A stretch of DNA of 64,000 bases from Actinoplanes couchii (GCF_016862075.1 NZ_BOMG01000051.1:62001-126000), one strand, 5' to 3'. Shown: positions 16,967-25,846, counted from the first letter of the stretch. Notes: generated by a model from the letters alone, not told the origin. Numbers and translations: made by a program.

Positions 16967-18379
16967 GTGACGTCCTCCCGTTCCGCCGCCAAGGCACCCA
17001 GGGCCGCATACGTCTGTGACGCATGCGGCCATCAGCCTCCCAAGTGGCTGGGCCGCTGTCCGGAGTGCGGAGAGTGGGGCTCGATCATCGAGTCCACGGT
17101 GACCGTTCCGGTGTCCGGCCGGGTGGTCAGTTCCCGCATGCCGGCCGAGCCGGCCCGCCCGATCGCACAGATCAGCGCCGCCCCGGCGCGAGCGGTGGCG
17201 ACCGGTGTCAGCGAGCTGGACCGGGTTCTCGGCGGCGGCCTGGTGCCCGGCGCGGTGGTGCTGCTCGCCGGTGAGCCGGGGGTGGGCAAGTCCACCCTGC
17301 TGCTCGACGTGGCCCAGCAGTGGGCCGCCGGTTCGGGCACCCCGTCGCTGGTGGTCAGCGGTGAGGAGTCGGTCAGCCAGGTGCGGTTGCGCGCCGAGCG
17401 GCTCGGCGCCCTGCACGAGAAGCTCTACCTGGCCTCGGAGAATGACCTGGGCACGGTGATCGGTCATCTGGACGCGGTCCGCCCCGGGCTGCTGGTGCTC
17501 GACTCGGTGCAGACCATCTCCGCGCCCGGCACCGAGGGTGTGCCCGGCGGTGTCACCCAGGTCCGTGCGGTCACCGCCGCCTTGGTCGCGCTCGCCAAGG
17601 AGCGGGGCATCGCCACCGTCCTGGTCGGTCACGTCACCAAGGACGGTTCGGTGGCCGGTCCGCGGGTGCTGGAGCACCTGGTCGACGTGGTGCTGCACTT
17701 CGAGGGTGACAAGCATTCGTCGTTGCGCCTGGTCCGGGGGGTGAAGAACCGGTTCGGCGCGGCCGACGAGGTGGGCTGTTTCGAGATGGGCGAGGGCGGC
17801 ATCACCAGCCTGCCGGACCCGTCCGGGCTGTTCCTGACCCGCTACCAGGAGCCGGTGCCGGGCACCTGTGTCACGGTGGCGATGGAGGGCCGGCGGGCGC
17901 TGGTGACCGAGGTGCAGGCGCTGATCGGGGCGGAGGTGCAGGGCTCGCCACGGCGCACCGTGTCCGGTCTCGACCATGCCCGGCTGGCCATGGTCCTGGC
18001 GGTGCTGGAGCGGCGTACCAAACAGTTGAAGCTCTACAACCGTGAGGTGTTCGCGGCCACTGTGGGCGGCATCCGGCTGACCGAGCCGTCGGCCGACCTG
18101 GCGATGGCCCTGGCGGTGGCGTCCGGTGGCCTCGATCTGGCGATGGCCCCGCATCTGGTGGCGATCGGCGAGGTCGGCCTGACCGGCGAGATCCGCCGGG
18201 TGGGCGCGGTCGGCCGGCGGCTGGCCGAGGCCTCCCGGCTCGGGTTCCGGGTCGCGCTGGTGCCACCGGGCTGCGGACCGGACAGCGCCGACGGGACACC
18301 CAAGGGCATGGAGGTCGTCGAAGTGGGCAATCTGCAGGCGGCACTGCAGAGTGCGGCCCGGGCATCGGCCTCGTCATGA
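16967..18379 (+). CDS. radA: DNA repair protein RadA (Sms)
   Basis: RadA is a RecA-like helicase that extends strand exchange and branch migration in recombination. All parts are present in 470 residues. There is a zinc finger (Cys17, Cys20, Cys31, Cys34 in the CDACG...CPECGEW pattern) and a Walker A GEPGVGKST (about 102-110). The RadA-specific KNRFG starts at about residue 260, and a C-terminal Lon-protease-like domain (VGGIRLTEPSADLAMALAVA) follows. GTG 16967 begins just after a -10-like hexamer. It lies between the LpqE-like gene and disA, as in mycobacteria, where RadA and DisA are known to be functionally linked. Confidence 0.97.
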   Translation: MTSSRSAAKAPRAAYVCDACGHQPPKWLGRCPECGEWGSIIESTVTVPVSGRVVSSRMPAEPARPIAQISAAPARAVATGVSELDRVLGGGLVPGAVVLLAGEPGVGKSTLLLDVAQQWAAGSGTPSLVVSGEESVSQVRLRAERLGALHEKLYLASENDLGTVIGHLDAVRPGLLVLDSVQTISAPGTEGVPGGVTQVRAVTAALVALAKERGIATVLVGHVTKDGSVAGPRVLEHLVDVVLHFEGDKHSSLRLVRGVKNRFGAADEVGCFEMGEGGITSLPDPSGLFLTRYQEPVPGTCVTVAMEGRRALVTEVQALIGAEVQGSPRRTVSGLDHARLAMVLAVLERRTKQLKLYNREVFAATVGGIRLTEPSADLAMALAVASGGLDLAMAPHLVAIGEVGLTGEIRRVGAVGRRLAEASRLGFRVALVPPGCGPDSADGTPKGMEVVEVGNLQAALQSAARASASS

Positions 18380-18454
18380 TCGACGGTGCGTCACGTTTCA
18401 TCACGCTACGGAGCATTCATTGAGCCATACCTCGTTGGCGTGGATGACAGTCCG

Positions 18455-18460
18455 TAGAAT
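18455..18460 (+). promoter_or_regulatory. -10 element of disA (leaderless)
   Basis: TAGAAT, a strong -10 match, ends 6 nt before the GTG at 18467. This supports that GTG as a leaderless start rather than the ATG at 18548. A -35 candidate TTGGCG (18435-18440) is only 14 bp away and is doubtful. Confidence 0.55.
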
Positions 18461-18466
18461 GTCCGG

Positions 18467-19639
18467 GTGCCGCTCGACCGCGATGGTTCCAAGTCCGCCG
18501 CCAGTTCAACGCCGCGTCCCGGCGTCAACGGCGCGGGTCATCGCGCGATGACCCCGGCCCTGACCGGCGGCGCGAGTGATCCGCTACGTGCCAATCTGGC
18601 CCTGATGGCGCCGGGTACAGCGCTGCGCGACGGCCTGGAGCGCATCCTGCGCGGCCGCACCGGCGCGCTGATCGTGCTCGGCTACGACGCGGTGGTGGAG
18701 ACCATCTGCACCGGCAGCGGGTTCCCGCTCGATGTGGAGTTCTCCGCGACCCGGCTGCGTGAGCTGTGCAAGATGGACGGCGCGGTGGTGATGTCCAGCG
18801 ACGGCACGCGAATAGTGCGGGCCGCCGTGCACCTGATGCCGGACCCGTCGATCCCGTCCGAGGAGTCCGGCACCCGGCACCGGACCGCCGAGCGGGTGGC
18901 GAAACAGTCCGGTTTCCCGGTGATCTCGGTGAGCCAGTCGATGCACATCATCGGGCTGTATGTGAACGGGCAGCGGCACGTCCTCGACGACTCGGCCGCC
19001 ATCCTGTCCCGGGCCAACCAGGCGCTGGCCACCCTGGAGCGTTACAAGCTGCGCCTGGACGAGGTGTCCGGCACGCTCTCCGCCCTGGAGATCGAGGACC
19101 TGGTGACGGTCCGGGACGCGGTGGCCGTGGTGCAGCGGCTGGAGATGGTGCGCCGGATCGCCGACGAGATCTCCGGCTACGTGGTGGAGCTCGGCACCGA
19201 CGGGCGGCTGCTCGCCCTCCAGCTGGACGAGCTGATGGCCGGTGTCGACGCCGACCGCACCCTGGTCATCCGGGACTACCTGCCGACCGGCCGCAAGGCG
19301 CGCACACTCGACGAGGCGCTGGTCGAGCTGGACCTGCTGACCGCCACCGAGATGATCGACCTGGTCGCGGTGGCGAAAGCGATCGGCTACCCCGGGGCCT
19401 CCGACTCGCTGGACTCGGCGGTCTCGCCGCGCGGGTTCCGGCTGCTCGCCAAGGTGCCGCGGCTGCCGGCCCAGATCGTCGACCGGCTGGTCGACCACTT
19501 CGGCAGCCTGCAGCGGCTGCTCGGCGCCACGGTGGAGGATCTGCAGGCCGTCGAGGGAGTCGGGGACGCCCGGGCGCGTGGTGTTCGCGAGGGCCTGTCC
19601 CGGCTGGCCGAGGCGTCGATCCTGGAGCGGTACGTCTAG
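18467..19639 (+). CDS. disA: Diadenylate cyclase / DNA integrity scanning protein DisA
   Basis: DisA makes cyclic di-AMP from two ATP and scans DNA for branched structures. The cyclase (DAC) domain has the catalytic DGA (residues 104-106 with the GTG start) and RHRTAER (137-143). A helical linker follows, then a C-terminal helix-hairpin-helix DNA-binding domain ending in [15 protein letters not shown]. The GTG at 18467 (390 residues) is supported by the leaderless -10; an ATG at 18548 would give 363 residues, nearer the usual length. It is downstream of radA. Its stop shares the tetranucleotide CTAG with the stop of the convergent DinB-like gene. Confidence 0.96.
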   Translation: MPLDRDGSKSAASSTPRPGVNGAGHRAMTPALTGGASDPLRANLALMAPGTALRDGLERILRGRTGALIVLGYDAVVETICTGSGFPLDVEFSATRLRELCKMDGAVVMSSDGTRIVRAAVHLMPDPSIPSEESGTRHRTAERVAKQSGFPVISVSQSMHIIGLYVNGQRHVLDDSAAILSRANQALATLERYKLRLDEVSGTLSALEIEDLVTVRDAVAVVQRLEMVRRIADEISGYVVELGTDGRLLALQLDELMAGVDADRTLVIRDYLPTGRKARTLDEALVELDLLTATEMIDLVAVAKAIGYPGASDSLDSAVSPRGFRLLAKVPRLPAQIVDRLVDHFGSLQRLLGATVEDLQAVEGVGDARARGVREGLSRLAEASILERYV

Positions 19640-20124
19640 CGCCCGGTCAGCCCGTCGAGCTGTTCACGGATGATGTCGGCGTGGCCGGCGTGCCGTGCGG
19701 TCTCCTCGATCATGTGGGTCAGCGCCCAGCGCATCGTCGGCGCCAGCCCCCGGCCGGGGACCTTCGGCGCCGGGCCGCCCAGGTCGGGGCACGCGTCGAC
19801 AACCGCGTTCACCAGGGCGGTCGTCTCCCGGTAGCGGGTCAGCAGGTCTTCGGCAGTCTCGTTCCGGGCCGGGCGCATGGTGGCGCGCAGATTCTCGATC
19901 GGTTCGCTGAGGAAGTAGAAGCGTTCGACGTACGTCAGGTGCTTGATCAGGCCCAGCAGGTTGGTTCCGGACGGGACACCGCCCGCCCGGATCTGTGGCT
20001 CGGGGACACCGTCGACCTTGCCGATGATCGATTCGCGGAGGTGGTCGAGGACGCCGAGCAGGGTGGCCTTCTCCCCCGGGGCGGTCCAGGACGGGCCGAG
20101 ATCCTTGGTGCGGCGGCGGGTCAT
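19636..20124 (-). CDS. DinB/DUF664-family putative metal-dependent transferase
   Basis: A 162-residue four-helix-bundle protein of the DinB-like (DUF664) superfamily, which in actinobacteria includes mycothiol-dependent S-transferases. The likely metal ligands are His in [13 protein letters not shown] and the two histidines in [22 protein letters not shown] 20124 overlaps the stop of the methyltransferase gene (ATGA), so the two are translationally coupled. This hints at detoxification of one compound by both enzymes. The substrate is unknown. Confidence 0.82.
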   Translation of the reverse strand: MTRRRTKDLGPSWTAPGEKATLLGVLDHLRESIIGKVDGVPEPQIRAGGVPSGTNLLGLIKHLTYVERFYFLSEPIENLRATMRPARNETAEDLLTRYRETTALVNAVVDACPDLGGPAPKVPGRGLAPTMRWALTHMIEETARHAGHADIIREQLDGLTGR

Positions 20125-20876
20125 GCGGACTCCTTCTCGGGAGCGCGCTGGATCAGCAGCACGTTGTCGGTGACCGTGGCGATCCGGCCGCCGGGGCCGG
20201 TGGCCTGACGGCGTGGCATGTCGGCGCGCAGGACCGGCCAGCGGGCCGGGTCCAGGCCGATCTCGGCGGCTGTCTCGGCGGGGGTCGGGAAGTGGGTGTC
20301 CGGGTCCTGGTTCCACGACCAGGGGGCGATGGAACCGTGGTCGACGATCAGCAGCAGGCCGCCGGGGTTCAGGGCGTGCGCCGCGGTCCGGAACAGCCGG
20401 GCCCGGTCCAGACCGATCGGGGTGTGCAGGTACTGCGCGGAGATCAGGTCGAATGTTCCCGCCGGGAAGCTTTCGGCCAGGTCGTGCCGTTCGGCGGTCA
20501 CCCGGCCGGGCGATGGGGCGCCGGGCCTGCCCGTGTCGGACCGGTCCTCGCTCCTTTGAGCCGGGCTGGCGGGCTCCTCACTCGGGTTGCCGGTGCCGGT
20601 GCGGTCCTTGCTGGTGGGGGTCTCGGCGGTCAGTCCCTGGGCGGCGGCGTGTGCCCGCACGCCCTCCACTGCGGCGCCGGAGACGTCTACCGCGGTCACC
20701 TGCCAGCCCCGCCGGGCCAGCCAGATCGTGTCGCCGCCGGGGCCACAGCCCAGGTCTGCGGCGGTACCGGGCGTCAGTGGGGTGACGATCTCGGTGAGGA
20801 GCGGGTTGGGGCGGCCGCCCCACGAATCCCTGGTGCGGTAGAGGTCGTTCCAGAACTGTTCGGCTTCGGTGCTCAT
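20121..20876 (-). CDS. Class I SAM-dependent methyltransferase with repeat insertion
   Basis: A 251-residue Rossmann methyltransferase. Motif I is TAADLGCGPGGDTIWLARRG, followed by VTAVDVSGAAVEG and LNPGGLLLIVDHG. It resembles TehB/thiopurine-type small-molecule methyltransferases. About 40 residues (85-125: Ser/Pro/Gly/Asp-rich, SKDRTGTGNPSEEP...) are inserted between strand 2 and the next conserved part, VTAERHDLAESFPAGTFDLI. ATG 20876 (MSTEAEQFW) is the start. It diverges from the XRE-cupin regulator and is coupled to the DinB-like gene. Confidence 0.85.
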   Translation of the reverse strand: MSTEAEQFWNDLYRTRDSWGGRPNPLLTEIVTPLTPGTAADLGCGPGGDTIWLARRGWQVTAVDVSGAAVEGVRAHAAAQGLTAETPTSKDRTGTGNPSEEPASPAQRSEDRSDTGRPGAPSPGRVTAERHDLAESFPAGTFDLISAQYLHTPIGLDRARLFRTAAHALNPGGLLLIVDHGSIAPWSWNQDPDTHFPTPAETAAEIGLDPARWPVLRADMPRRQATGPGGRIATVTDNVLLIQRAPEKESA

Positions 20877-20908
20877 GGAACCAGCATCACCAGGGACTTC
20901 GCCGTCTT

Positions 20909-20922
20909 GCAAGAAATATTGC
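20909..20922. promoter_or_regulatory. Inverted repeat, candidate XRE operator
   Basis: GCAAGAAATATTGC (GCAA, 6 bp, TTGC) lies in the 65-bp gap between the methyltransferase start and the XRE-cupin start. It is the only A/T-rich spot there. It is a plausible site for self- and divergent regulation by the XRE protein. Confidence 0.4.
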
Positions 20923-20941
20923 GGATCCGCATGATGGGGTG

Positions 20942-21508
20942 ATGGAAGATGTTCTTGCCGGGGTCGGGACCCGACTGCGGGCGCTGCGGCAGGCGCGTGG
21001 TCTCACCCTGGCCGATCTGGCGGTCGAGACCGGGCTGACCGGGAGCACACTGTCGCGGCTGGAGACCGGGAAGCTACGGCCCACCCTGGAGCAGCTGTTG
21101 CCGCTGGCCCGGTCACACGGGGTGCCGCTCGACGACCTGGTGGCCGCACCGCCGACCGGTGATCCGCGGATCCATCTGCGCCCGGTGCGACGGCACGGGC
21201 TGATCGTGGTGCCGTTGACCCGGCGGCCCGGCGGGGTCCAGGCCTACAAGGTGATCTATCCACCGGCCGGGCAGGCGTCCACCACGACACCCCAGACCCA
21301 TGAGGGGTACGAGTGGTTCTACGTCCTCAACGGCCGGGTGCGGTTCGTGCTCGCCGACCAGGAGTTCGAGCTGGGGCCCGGCGAGGCGGCGGAATTCGAC
21401 ACCGGTCTGCCGCACTGGATCGGCAGCGCGGACAGCCAGCCGGCCGAACTGCTGACGTTGTTCAGCGCACAGGGCGAACGAGCCCACCTGTCCCCGACCC
21501 ACCCCTGA
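20942..21508 (+). CDS. XRE-family transcriptional regulator with cupin domain
   Basis: A 188-residue regulator. The N-terminal helix-turn-helix spans residues about 7-60 (LRALRQARGLTLADLAVETG, STLSRLETGKLRPTLEQLL). A C-terminal cupin_2 barrel (QTHEGYEWFYVLNGRVRFVL, FELGPGEAAEFDTGLPHWIG) would bind a small ligand. The ATG at 20942 is used; a GTG directly upstream would add one residue. Divergent from the methyltransferase/DinB pair, it probably represses or activates them in response to their substrate. Confidence 0.85.
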   Translation: MEDVLAGVGTRLRALRQARGLTLADLAVETGLTGSTLSRLETGKLRPTLEQLLPLARSHGVPLDDLVAAPPTGDPRIHLRPVRRHGLIVVPLTRRPGGVQAYKVIYPPAGQASTTTPQTHEGYEWFYVLNGRVRFVLADQEFELGPGEAAEFDTGLPHWIGSADSQPAELLTLFSAQGERAHLSPTHP

Positions 21509-21935
21509 CCACTTTCAGCCACGATCCATCCCTGCCCCAGCTCCAAGACAGGCTGGCGTCCGCCCGGAAAAGGCCCGCTCCACGCAGCGAGCCGGGCCGA
21601 GGCCGTGCGGGAGAGCAAAGGCAGGACGGAACAGCGCGGGACGGCACGGTGCGAGGCCGGACGGGCACGGTGTGAGGCGAGGCGGCACGACATCGCAAGG
21701 CGAGACGGGACGGGCAGGGCCAGCACGCGTCGGCGAGGTAGGAGACCCCGGAGCAAGGCCATGTGGGGCGCGGGCGTAAAGACGGGCAGGAGGCTCAGCC
21801 GGGAAATGCTGCGCGCGGAGCAGGAATCGCCGAACACGGTGAAATCGGGCCGAGGTGCGAACCCTGCGGGTGGGGCGGGACGGTGGGGTGGACTCGGGTC
21901 GGGCCGAATCCCCGGCTACCGCGTGACCGTGGACG
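21509..21935. repeat. Intergenic region with degenerate GC-rich repeats
   Basis: After the XRE-cupin stop the sequence holds loosely repeated units (GGGACGG, GGCACGG and GCGAGGC types, about 21600-21740). No recognisable gene is seen. Small open frames on both strands lack ribosome sites and have no resemblance to proteins I know. Confidence 0.5.
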
Positions 21936-22030
21936 GTGACCACCGCATCCGGCCCGGCGGTCGCGGGTCGGTCCTGGGTTGACGCCTGCCTGGCGGGACG
22001 GGGCAGGGCCTTTCCCTGGCGTACAAAATC
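21936..22030. repeat. Dispersed element, copy A
   Basis: This copy of about 95 bp ends exactly at the stop codon of the 2H-phosphoesterase gene. Read on the minus strand it begins TTTTGTACGCC right after that stop. It ends with a 33-bp core (21941-21973 on the plus strand) identical to cores at 24460-24492 (inverted) and 37721-37753. The outer 60 bp match copy B closely, with small gaps. Confidence 0.85.
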
Positions 22031-22538
22031 AGAGGGATTGACTGATGTCGTTGACGTGGTCCGCCACCGCGGCGCCGGTGATGGTGGCGGTGATCGGCAG
22101 GTACTCCAGGCAGCGGCGGATCGCGGGGGCCATCACCGGGTTCGGGACTCGCAGCGAGATCGTGCAATGTGGCACCCAGCGGCCCGGGCGGTAGTGTTCC
22201 CAGATCTCCACGCCGCCGGCGGACAGCCGGTCGTGGACCTGGCGGTGGTGGTCCAGCAACTGCGGGGTCATCGTCACGCCCAGCCACAGGACCCGGCCGA
22301 CGAACTGGCCTACGAAGTCGATGCCCACCGTCAGACCCTGGCCCACCGGGAAACCGTCCAACGCCTTCACCACCGCCTCCGGGTCGATGCGGTGGGCGGC
22401 GGCCAGCGAGATGTGCGGGCAATGCTTCTGGTGCAGTGAACCCAGCGACGGAATGCCCTCGGCGTCCAGAGCCCGCCAGAGGGTCCGGATCCGGCGGGTC
22501 GTGTCGACGTCCAGGTAGAGCTCGAGCGCGGCTACCAA
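22029..22538 (-). CDS. 2'-5' RNA ligase / 2H phosphoesterase superfamily protein
   Basis: A 169-residue protein with the two His-x-Ser/Thr motifs of the 2H superfamily: HISL in HCPHISLAAAH and HCTISL in RWVPHCTISLRV, about 90 residues apart. Members cleave or form 2'-5' or cyclic phosphodiester bonds in RNA or nucleotides; the substrate is not evident. The TTG start at 22538 comes one base after the stop of the upstream membrane-protein gene, suggesting translational coupling. The stop is followed directly by dispersed element copy A. Confidence 0.8.
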   Translation of the reverse strand: MVAALELYLDVDTTRRIRTLWRALDAEGIPSLGSLHQKHCPHISLAAAHRIDPEAVVKALDGFPVGQGLTVGIDFVGQFVGRVLWLGVTMTPQLLDHHRQVHDRLSAGGVEIWEHYRPGRWVPHCTISLRVPNPVMAPAIRRCLEYLPITATITGAAVADHVNDISQSL

Positions 22539-22539
22539 C

Positions 22540-23292
22540 TCAGTTGACTACGGTCAGCACGACCGGGTCACTGACCTTGGTGTCCAGGCGGGCGCGCAAC
22601 GCGTACGGGCCGGTCGCCAGGGACGGGCCGGACGGGGCGTTGTCGGCGCACTGGGTGGACGAACGGCCGTTCCAAGTGATCTTGAAGATCTTCTCGGCGC
22701 CGGCGGCCAGGCTCACGACATCGTTGTCGGCGGCGGTGGTGCACTGGTCGGAGGACCAGAACTTCTGTGCGCCCTGCTCGATGTAGAGCTCCTGCGCGCT
22801 GGAACCCAGATCCCGGCTGCAGGCGCGGCCACCGACATTCTTAATCTTGATCTGGATGTCGGTCGGGGCGCCCTTCTGCGGCGACGTGTCATCCGGCACG
22901 GGTGTGAGCTGAATCTCAGTGTCCGCGCACGTGGTGCCGGTGTTCGTCCCCGGGTTCGTCCCGGTGCCACCCACGGGAGCCGAAGCGTTCGCCGGAGGCG
23001 GCAACTCCTCGTCGTCGGGCTTCTGCGACAACAGGTCGGCCGGATCCGGCAGCGCCGGGCCCACCCCCGGAGCACTCGCCTCGAACGACGGGGTCGGCGA
23101 CGCGGCCGACGGATCACCCGCCGCGGGCGTCGGGTACGGGCTGTCCTGCCCGGCCGTCTTCTTCGGGTCCGGATCGTCCCCGCCGGAGCAGGACACGAAC
23201 AGCACGATGACGCCGAGCAACACCGCGCCCAGCACGACCAGACGCCGCCGCCAGTAGACAGCGGATGGGAGGGGACCAACCGTCGCACGCAT
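22540..23292 (-). CDS. Membrane-anchored extracytoplasmic protein (Rv3587c-like position)
   Basis: A 250-residue protein: one membrane helix (about residues 19-34, LVVLGAVLLGVIVLFVSC), a Pro/Ser/Asp-rich stalk and a beta-sandwich-like domain with four cysteines (TTCADTEIQL, NVGGRACSRDLG, SSDQCTTAADN, STQCADN). The helix ends in VSCSGG, so lipidation cannot be excluded. It lies between disA and mutY, where M. tuberculosis also has a membrane protein gene (Rv3587c, from memory). Function unknown. ATG 23292 is the start. Confidence 0.7.
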   Translation of the reverse strand: MRATVGPLPSAVYWRRRLVVLGAVLLGVIVLFVSCSGGDDPDPKKTAGQDSPYPTPAAGDPSAASPTPSFEASAPGVGPALPDPADLLSQKPDDEELPPPANASAPVGGTGTNPGTNTGTTCADTEIQLTPVPDDTSPQKGAPTDIQIKIKNVGGRACSRDLGSSAQELYIEQGAQKFWSSDQCTTAADNDVVSLAAGAEKIFKITWNGRSSTQCADNAPSGPSLATGPYALRARLDTKVSDPVVLTVVN

Positions 23293-23503
23293 GATGCCGC
23301 TTACGTTAGACCCGCATGCCCATCGCTATGTGCACGGCACGCCGGACATGCGACACCAACTCGGGTATCAGTCGTTATTCAAAGATCCGCTCGGGCCTGT
23401 TTCTGCCCCTCGACCGAGCCGCCGCCACCCCGGCCGGGCTCCGAACAGGCCCGGATGCCGCCGCCCCGGCCGGACTTCGCACAGGCCCTAGAGTGAAGAG
23501 GCT

Positions 23504-24400
23504 ATGACTCTCGCCCACGAAGCCATCACCTGGTACGACGCCAACGCCCGCGATCTGCCCTGGCGGCAGCCGGACAGCACCCCCTGGGGAGTACTGGTCA
23601 GCGAGGTGATGCTGCAGCAGACCCCGGTCGTGCGCGTCGAACCCGCCTGGCGCTCCTGGATGACCCGCTGGCCCGAGCCGGCCGCGCTCGCCGAGGATCC
23701 GCCGTCCGAGGCGATCCGGATGTGGGGGCGGCTCGGCTACCCGCGCCGGGCGATGCGGTTGCACGCCTGCGCGGTCGCGATCGTCGAACGGCACGGTGGG
23801 CGCGTACCCTCCGACCTGGACGAGTTGCTCGCCCTGCCGGGAGTGGGCACCTACACGGGGCGGGCGGTGGCGACGTTCGCCTACGGCCAGCGGCACCCGG
23901 TCGTCGACACCAACGTGCGACGGGTGGTCTGCCGCGCCGTCGAAGGCAAACCCGACGCCGGCCCGGCGACCACCACCGCCGACCTGGTCGCGATGGAGGC
24001 CCTGCTGCCCCCGGACGCCCCGACCGCGGCCCGCGCCAGCATCGCCTTCATGGAACTCGGCGCCATCGTCTGCACCGCGCGCTCACCCAAATGTGTGGAC
24101 TGCCCGTTCCACGACGTGTGCGCGTGGCGCCTCACCGGCCTGCCGCTGCCCGAGGGCCCCAGCCGCAAACCGCAGCGCTACGCGGGCACCGACCGGCAGG
24201 TCCGCGGCCTGCTACTGGAGGTGCTCCGGCACACCAGCGGCCCGGTCCCCCGCCAGCGGCTGGACATGGTCTGGCAGGACGAGGTGCAGCGGGCCCGGGC
24301 GCTGGCCGGCCTGGTCGAGGACGGCCTGATCGAAACCCTGGGCGCCGACGATTTCGTCCTGGCCGGCGACGCTCCACAGGGCGAGATCCAAACCCTCTGA
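23504..24400 (+). CDS. mutY: Adenine DNA glycosylase
   Basis: MutY removes adenine mispaired with 8-oxoguanine. This 298-residue protein has the catalytic glutamate in SEVMLQQTPV, the helix-hairpin-helix LPGVGTYTGRAV with the catalytic aspartate in VVDTNVRRV, and the iron-sulphur cluster cysteines spaced C-x6-C-x2-C-x5-C (CTARSPKC, CPFHDVC). It lacks the long C-terminal NUDIX-like 8-oxoG reader domain of E. coli MutY, as other actinobacterial members do. A -10-like TAGAGT (23489-23494) lies 9 nt before the ATG at 23504, so the leader is very short. Dispersed element copy B follows the stop directly. Confidence 0.95.
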   Translation: MTLAHEAITWYDANARDLPWRQPDSTPWGVLVSEVMLQQTPVVRVEPAWRSWMTRWPEPAALAEDPPSEAIRMWGRLGYPRRAMRLHACAVAIVERHGGRVPSDLDELLALPGVGTYTGRAVATFAYGQRHPVVDTNVRRVVCRAVEGKPDAGPATTTADLVAMEALLPPDAPTAARASIAFMELGAIVCTARSPKCVDCPFHDVCAWRLTGLPLPEGPSRKPQRYAGTDRQVRGLLLEVLRHTSGPVPRQRLDMVWQDEVQRARALAGLVEDGLIETLGADDFVLAGDAPQGEIQTL

Positions 24401-24495
24401 CCCTTTTTTGTACGCCCGTCAAAAGCCCCGCCCCGTCCCGCAAGGCAGGCGACACTCAAGACCGACCCGCGACCGCCGGGCCGGATGCGGTGGTA
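24401..24495. repeat. Dispersed element, copy B
   Basis: This copy starts right after the mutY stop (CCC then TTTTTTGTACGCC) and ends with the 33-bp core at 24460-24492 in reverse orientation to copies A and C. Copy A has the same outline: stop codon, T-run, GTACGCC, a CCCCGTCCCGC segment, then the core. In both cases the element directly follows a gene end, like a 3' untranslated region. Confidence 0.85.
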
Positions 24496-24850
24496 ACCGC
24501 AATCCGGCCCCACCTCGCCCAACAACCCCCGGCCCGCCCCACACCCATGCCGGGCTCACCACTTCGGTCCGCACCCACGCCGGCTCACCGCTTCGAACCG
24601 CACCCACGCCGACTCACCGCTTCGAACCGTGTCTACCTCAGCTCACCGGTTCAGTCCGCACCCATGCCGGGCTCACCGGCTCGGTCGGTAGCCGCGCCAG
24701 GTTCACCGCTTCGAACCGTGCCCATGCCGGGCTCACCGCTCGATCCGCACCGCCTCGAACCGCGCCCATGCGGGACTCACCGCTCGATCCGCACCGCCTC
24801 GAACCGCGCCTACGCCGGGCTTACCGCTTCGATCCGCGCCCATCCCGGGC
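24496..24850. repeat. 29-30-bp minisatellite between mutY and the DUF4291 gene
   Basis: A degenerate tandem array fills 24541-24850. The recurring CTCACC/TTCACC landmark occurs at 24555, 24584, 24613, 24642, 24672, 24702 and 24732 (steps of 29-30 bp), then 24776 and 24820 (steps of 44 bp). Units carry variants of CACCGCTTCGAACC and CCCATGCCGGG. It lies between two convergent gene ends. No spacer variability, so not CRISPR-like. Confidence 0.8.
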
Positions 24851-25441
24851 TCAGGCGGTGGCTCCCAGATGCTCGGCGACGTCGGCCGGCAGCGGGTAGG
24901 GCCGCTCGGCCGGCAGCAGGGCGCTCGCGGCGGCTTCGTCCCCGGTGTCCAGCAGGCCACGGATCTCCCGGACCAGCCCGGTCACGTCGGTGATGCCGGT
25001 GGTCCACTCGTCGACGTATCGGGGCACCGCTGCCCCACCCAGCCCCAACTGCAGTGATCGGTAGGGCAACTCACCCAGCCGCAGACTCCGCTCCGGATCC
25101 CACTGCACCCGGGCCGGCGCCCGCTTGAGCCGCCGCTGCCAGGTCGCCCGATCCGGATGCACGTCCCGCACGTAATGGCTGAGCTCCGAGTGGGCCAACG
25201 CCCACTCGAACCCGGACCGGGTGATCGACACCGCGAGCACATGCTCCTGGCCCGGCTTGGTGGCCCAGCCGCAGCGGTACATCATCCACAGGAACGACGG
25301 CTTGATCCACGTCATCCGATCAACCTTGAACGGTGGCACAAACCGCCCCGCCCGGGCCGCCGGCACCGCGATGGCCGACGAATAGGCCTGATAGACGGTA
25401 ACCGTCTCGTCGTCGAAAACGGCCCTGATCTGACGTTGCAT
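24851..25441 (-). CDS. DUF4291 family protein
   Basis: A 196-residue protein with the hallmarks of DUF4291: IRAVFDDETVTVYQAYS at the start, then MTWIKPSFLWMMYRCGWATK, HVLAVSITRSGFEWALAHSE and VQWDPERSLRLGELPYRSL. The family is widespread but has no established function. The ATG at 25441 (MQRQIRAVF) gives the normal family length; the open frame upstream is rich in Arg/Gly and is not expected to be translated. No operon partner. Confidence 0.9.
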   Translation of the reverse strand: MQRQIRAVFDDETVTVYQAYSSAIAVPAARAGRFVPPFKVDRMTWIKPSFLWMMYRCGWATKPGQEHVLAVSITRSGFEWALAHSELSHYVRDVHPDRATWQRRLKRAPARVQWDPERSLRLGELPYRSLQLGLGGAAVPRYVDEWTTGITDVTGLVREIRGLLDTGDEAAASALLPAERPYPLPADVAEHLGATA

Positions 25442-25846
25442 ACCCGCAATGATCAGCCGCACCCCCCACAAACCGCGACCGCATTTCCACCGCCGCCGCA
25501 GCGCCCGCCGTCGCGGCTGCGGCGGCCGGGCCGCGTCACCGCCGCGAGCAGGCAACCGCTGCAACGAGCAGCCGTGGCAAGCAGCCGCGGGCTAGCAGCA
25601 GACTCAGGCGGGCAGACAATCGCTGGCAGACAGACAAGGCGCTGACAGACAGACAGCCGCGAGGGCAGGCAGCCGCAGGGAGGCTTGGCACGCGGCCAGC
25701 CCACAGGCAGGCAGGCGCAGGCCGGCAGGCCAGCACGCGGCCAGGCGCAGACGGACAGGCTGACCACACACGGGCAGGCGCAGACGGGCAGGCGCAAGCG
25801 GGCAGGCGCAGGCGGACAGGGACAGGCGGGCAGGTGTCTCAACGGG
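25442..25846. repeat. Intergenic region with CAGGCGCAGACGG-type array (25605-25845)
   Basis: The 3' flank of clpC beyond its terminator is an irregular array of short units (CAGGCGCAG, ACGGACAGG, CAGACAGACA) from about 25605 to 25845. The part next to the DUF4291 start (25442-25604) is GC-rich with no clear promoter. No gene is seen; the long open frames across it lack known protein features. Confidence 0.65.

Noticed and set aside
15291-17024. 577-codon minus-strand open frame across the UbiA and LpqE-like genes
   Set aside because: It crosses two real genes and a promoter, has no signal or domain, and shows the Arg/Gly/Ala composition of shadow frames.
24541-24850. CRISPR array
   Set aside because: The unit repeats without unique spacers, the units are degenerate, and no cas gene is near. 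It is a plain minisatellite.
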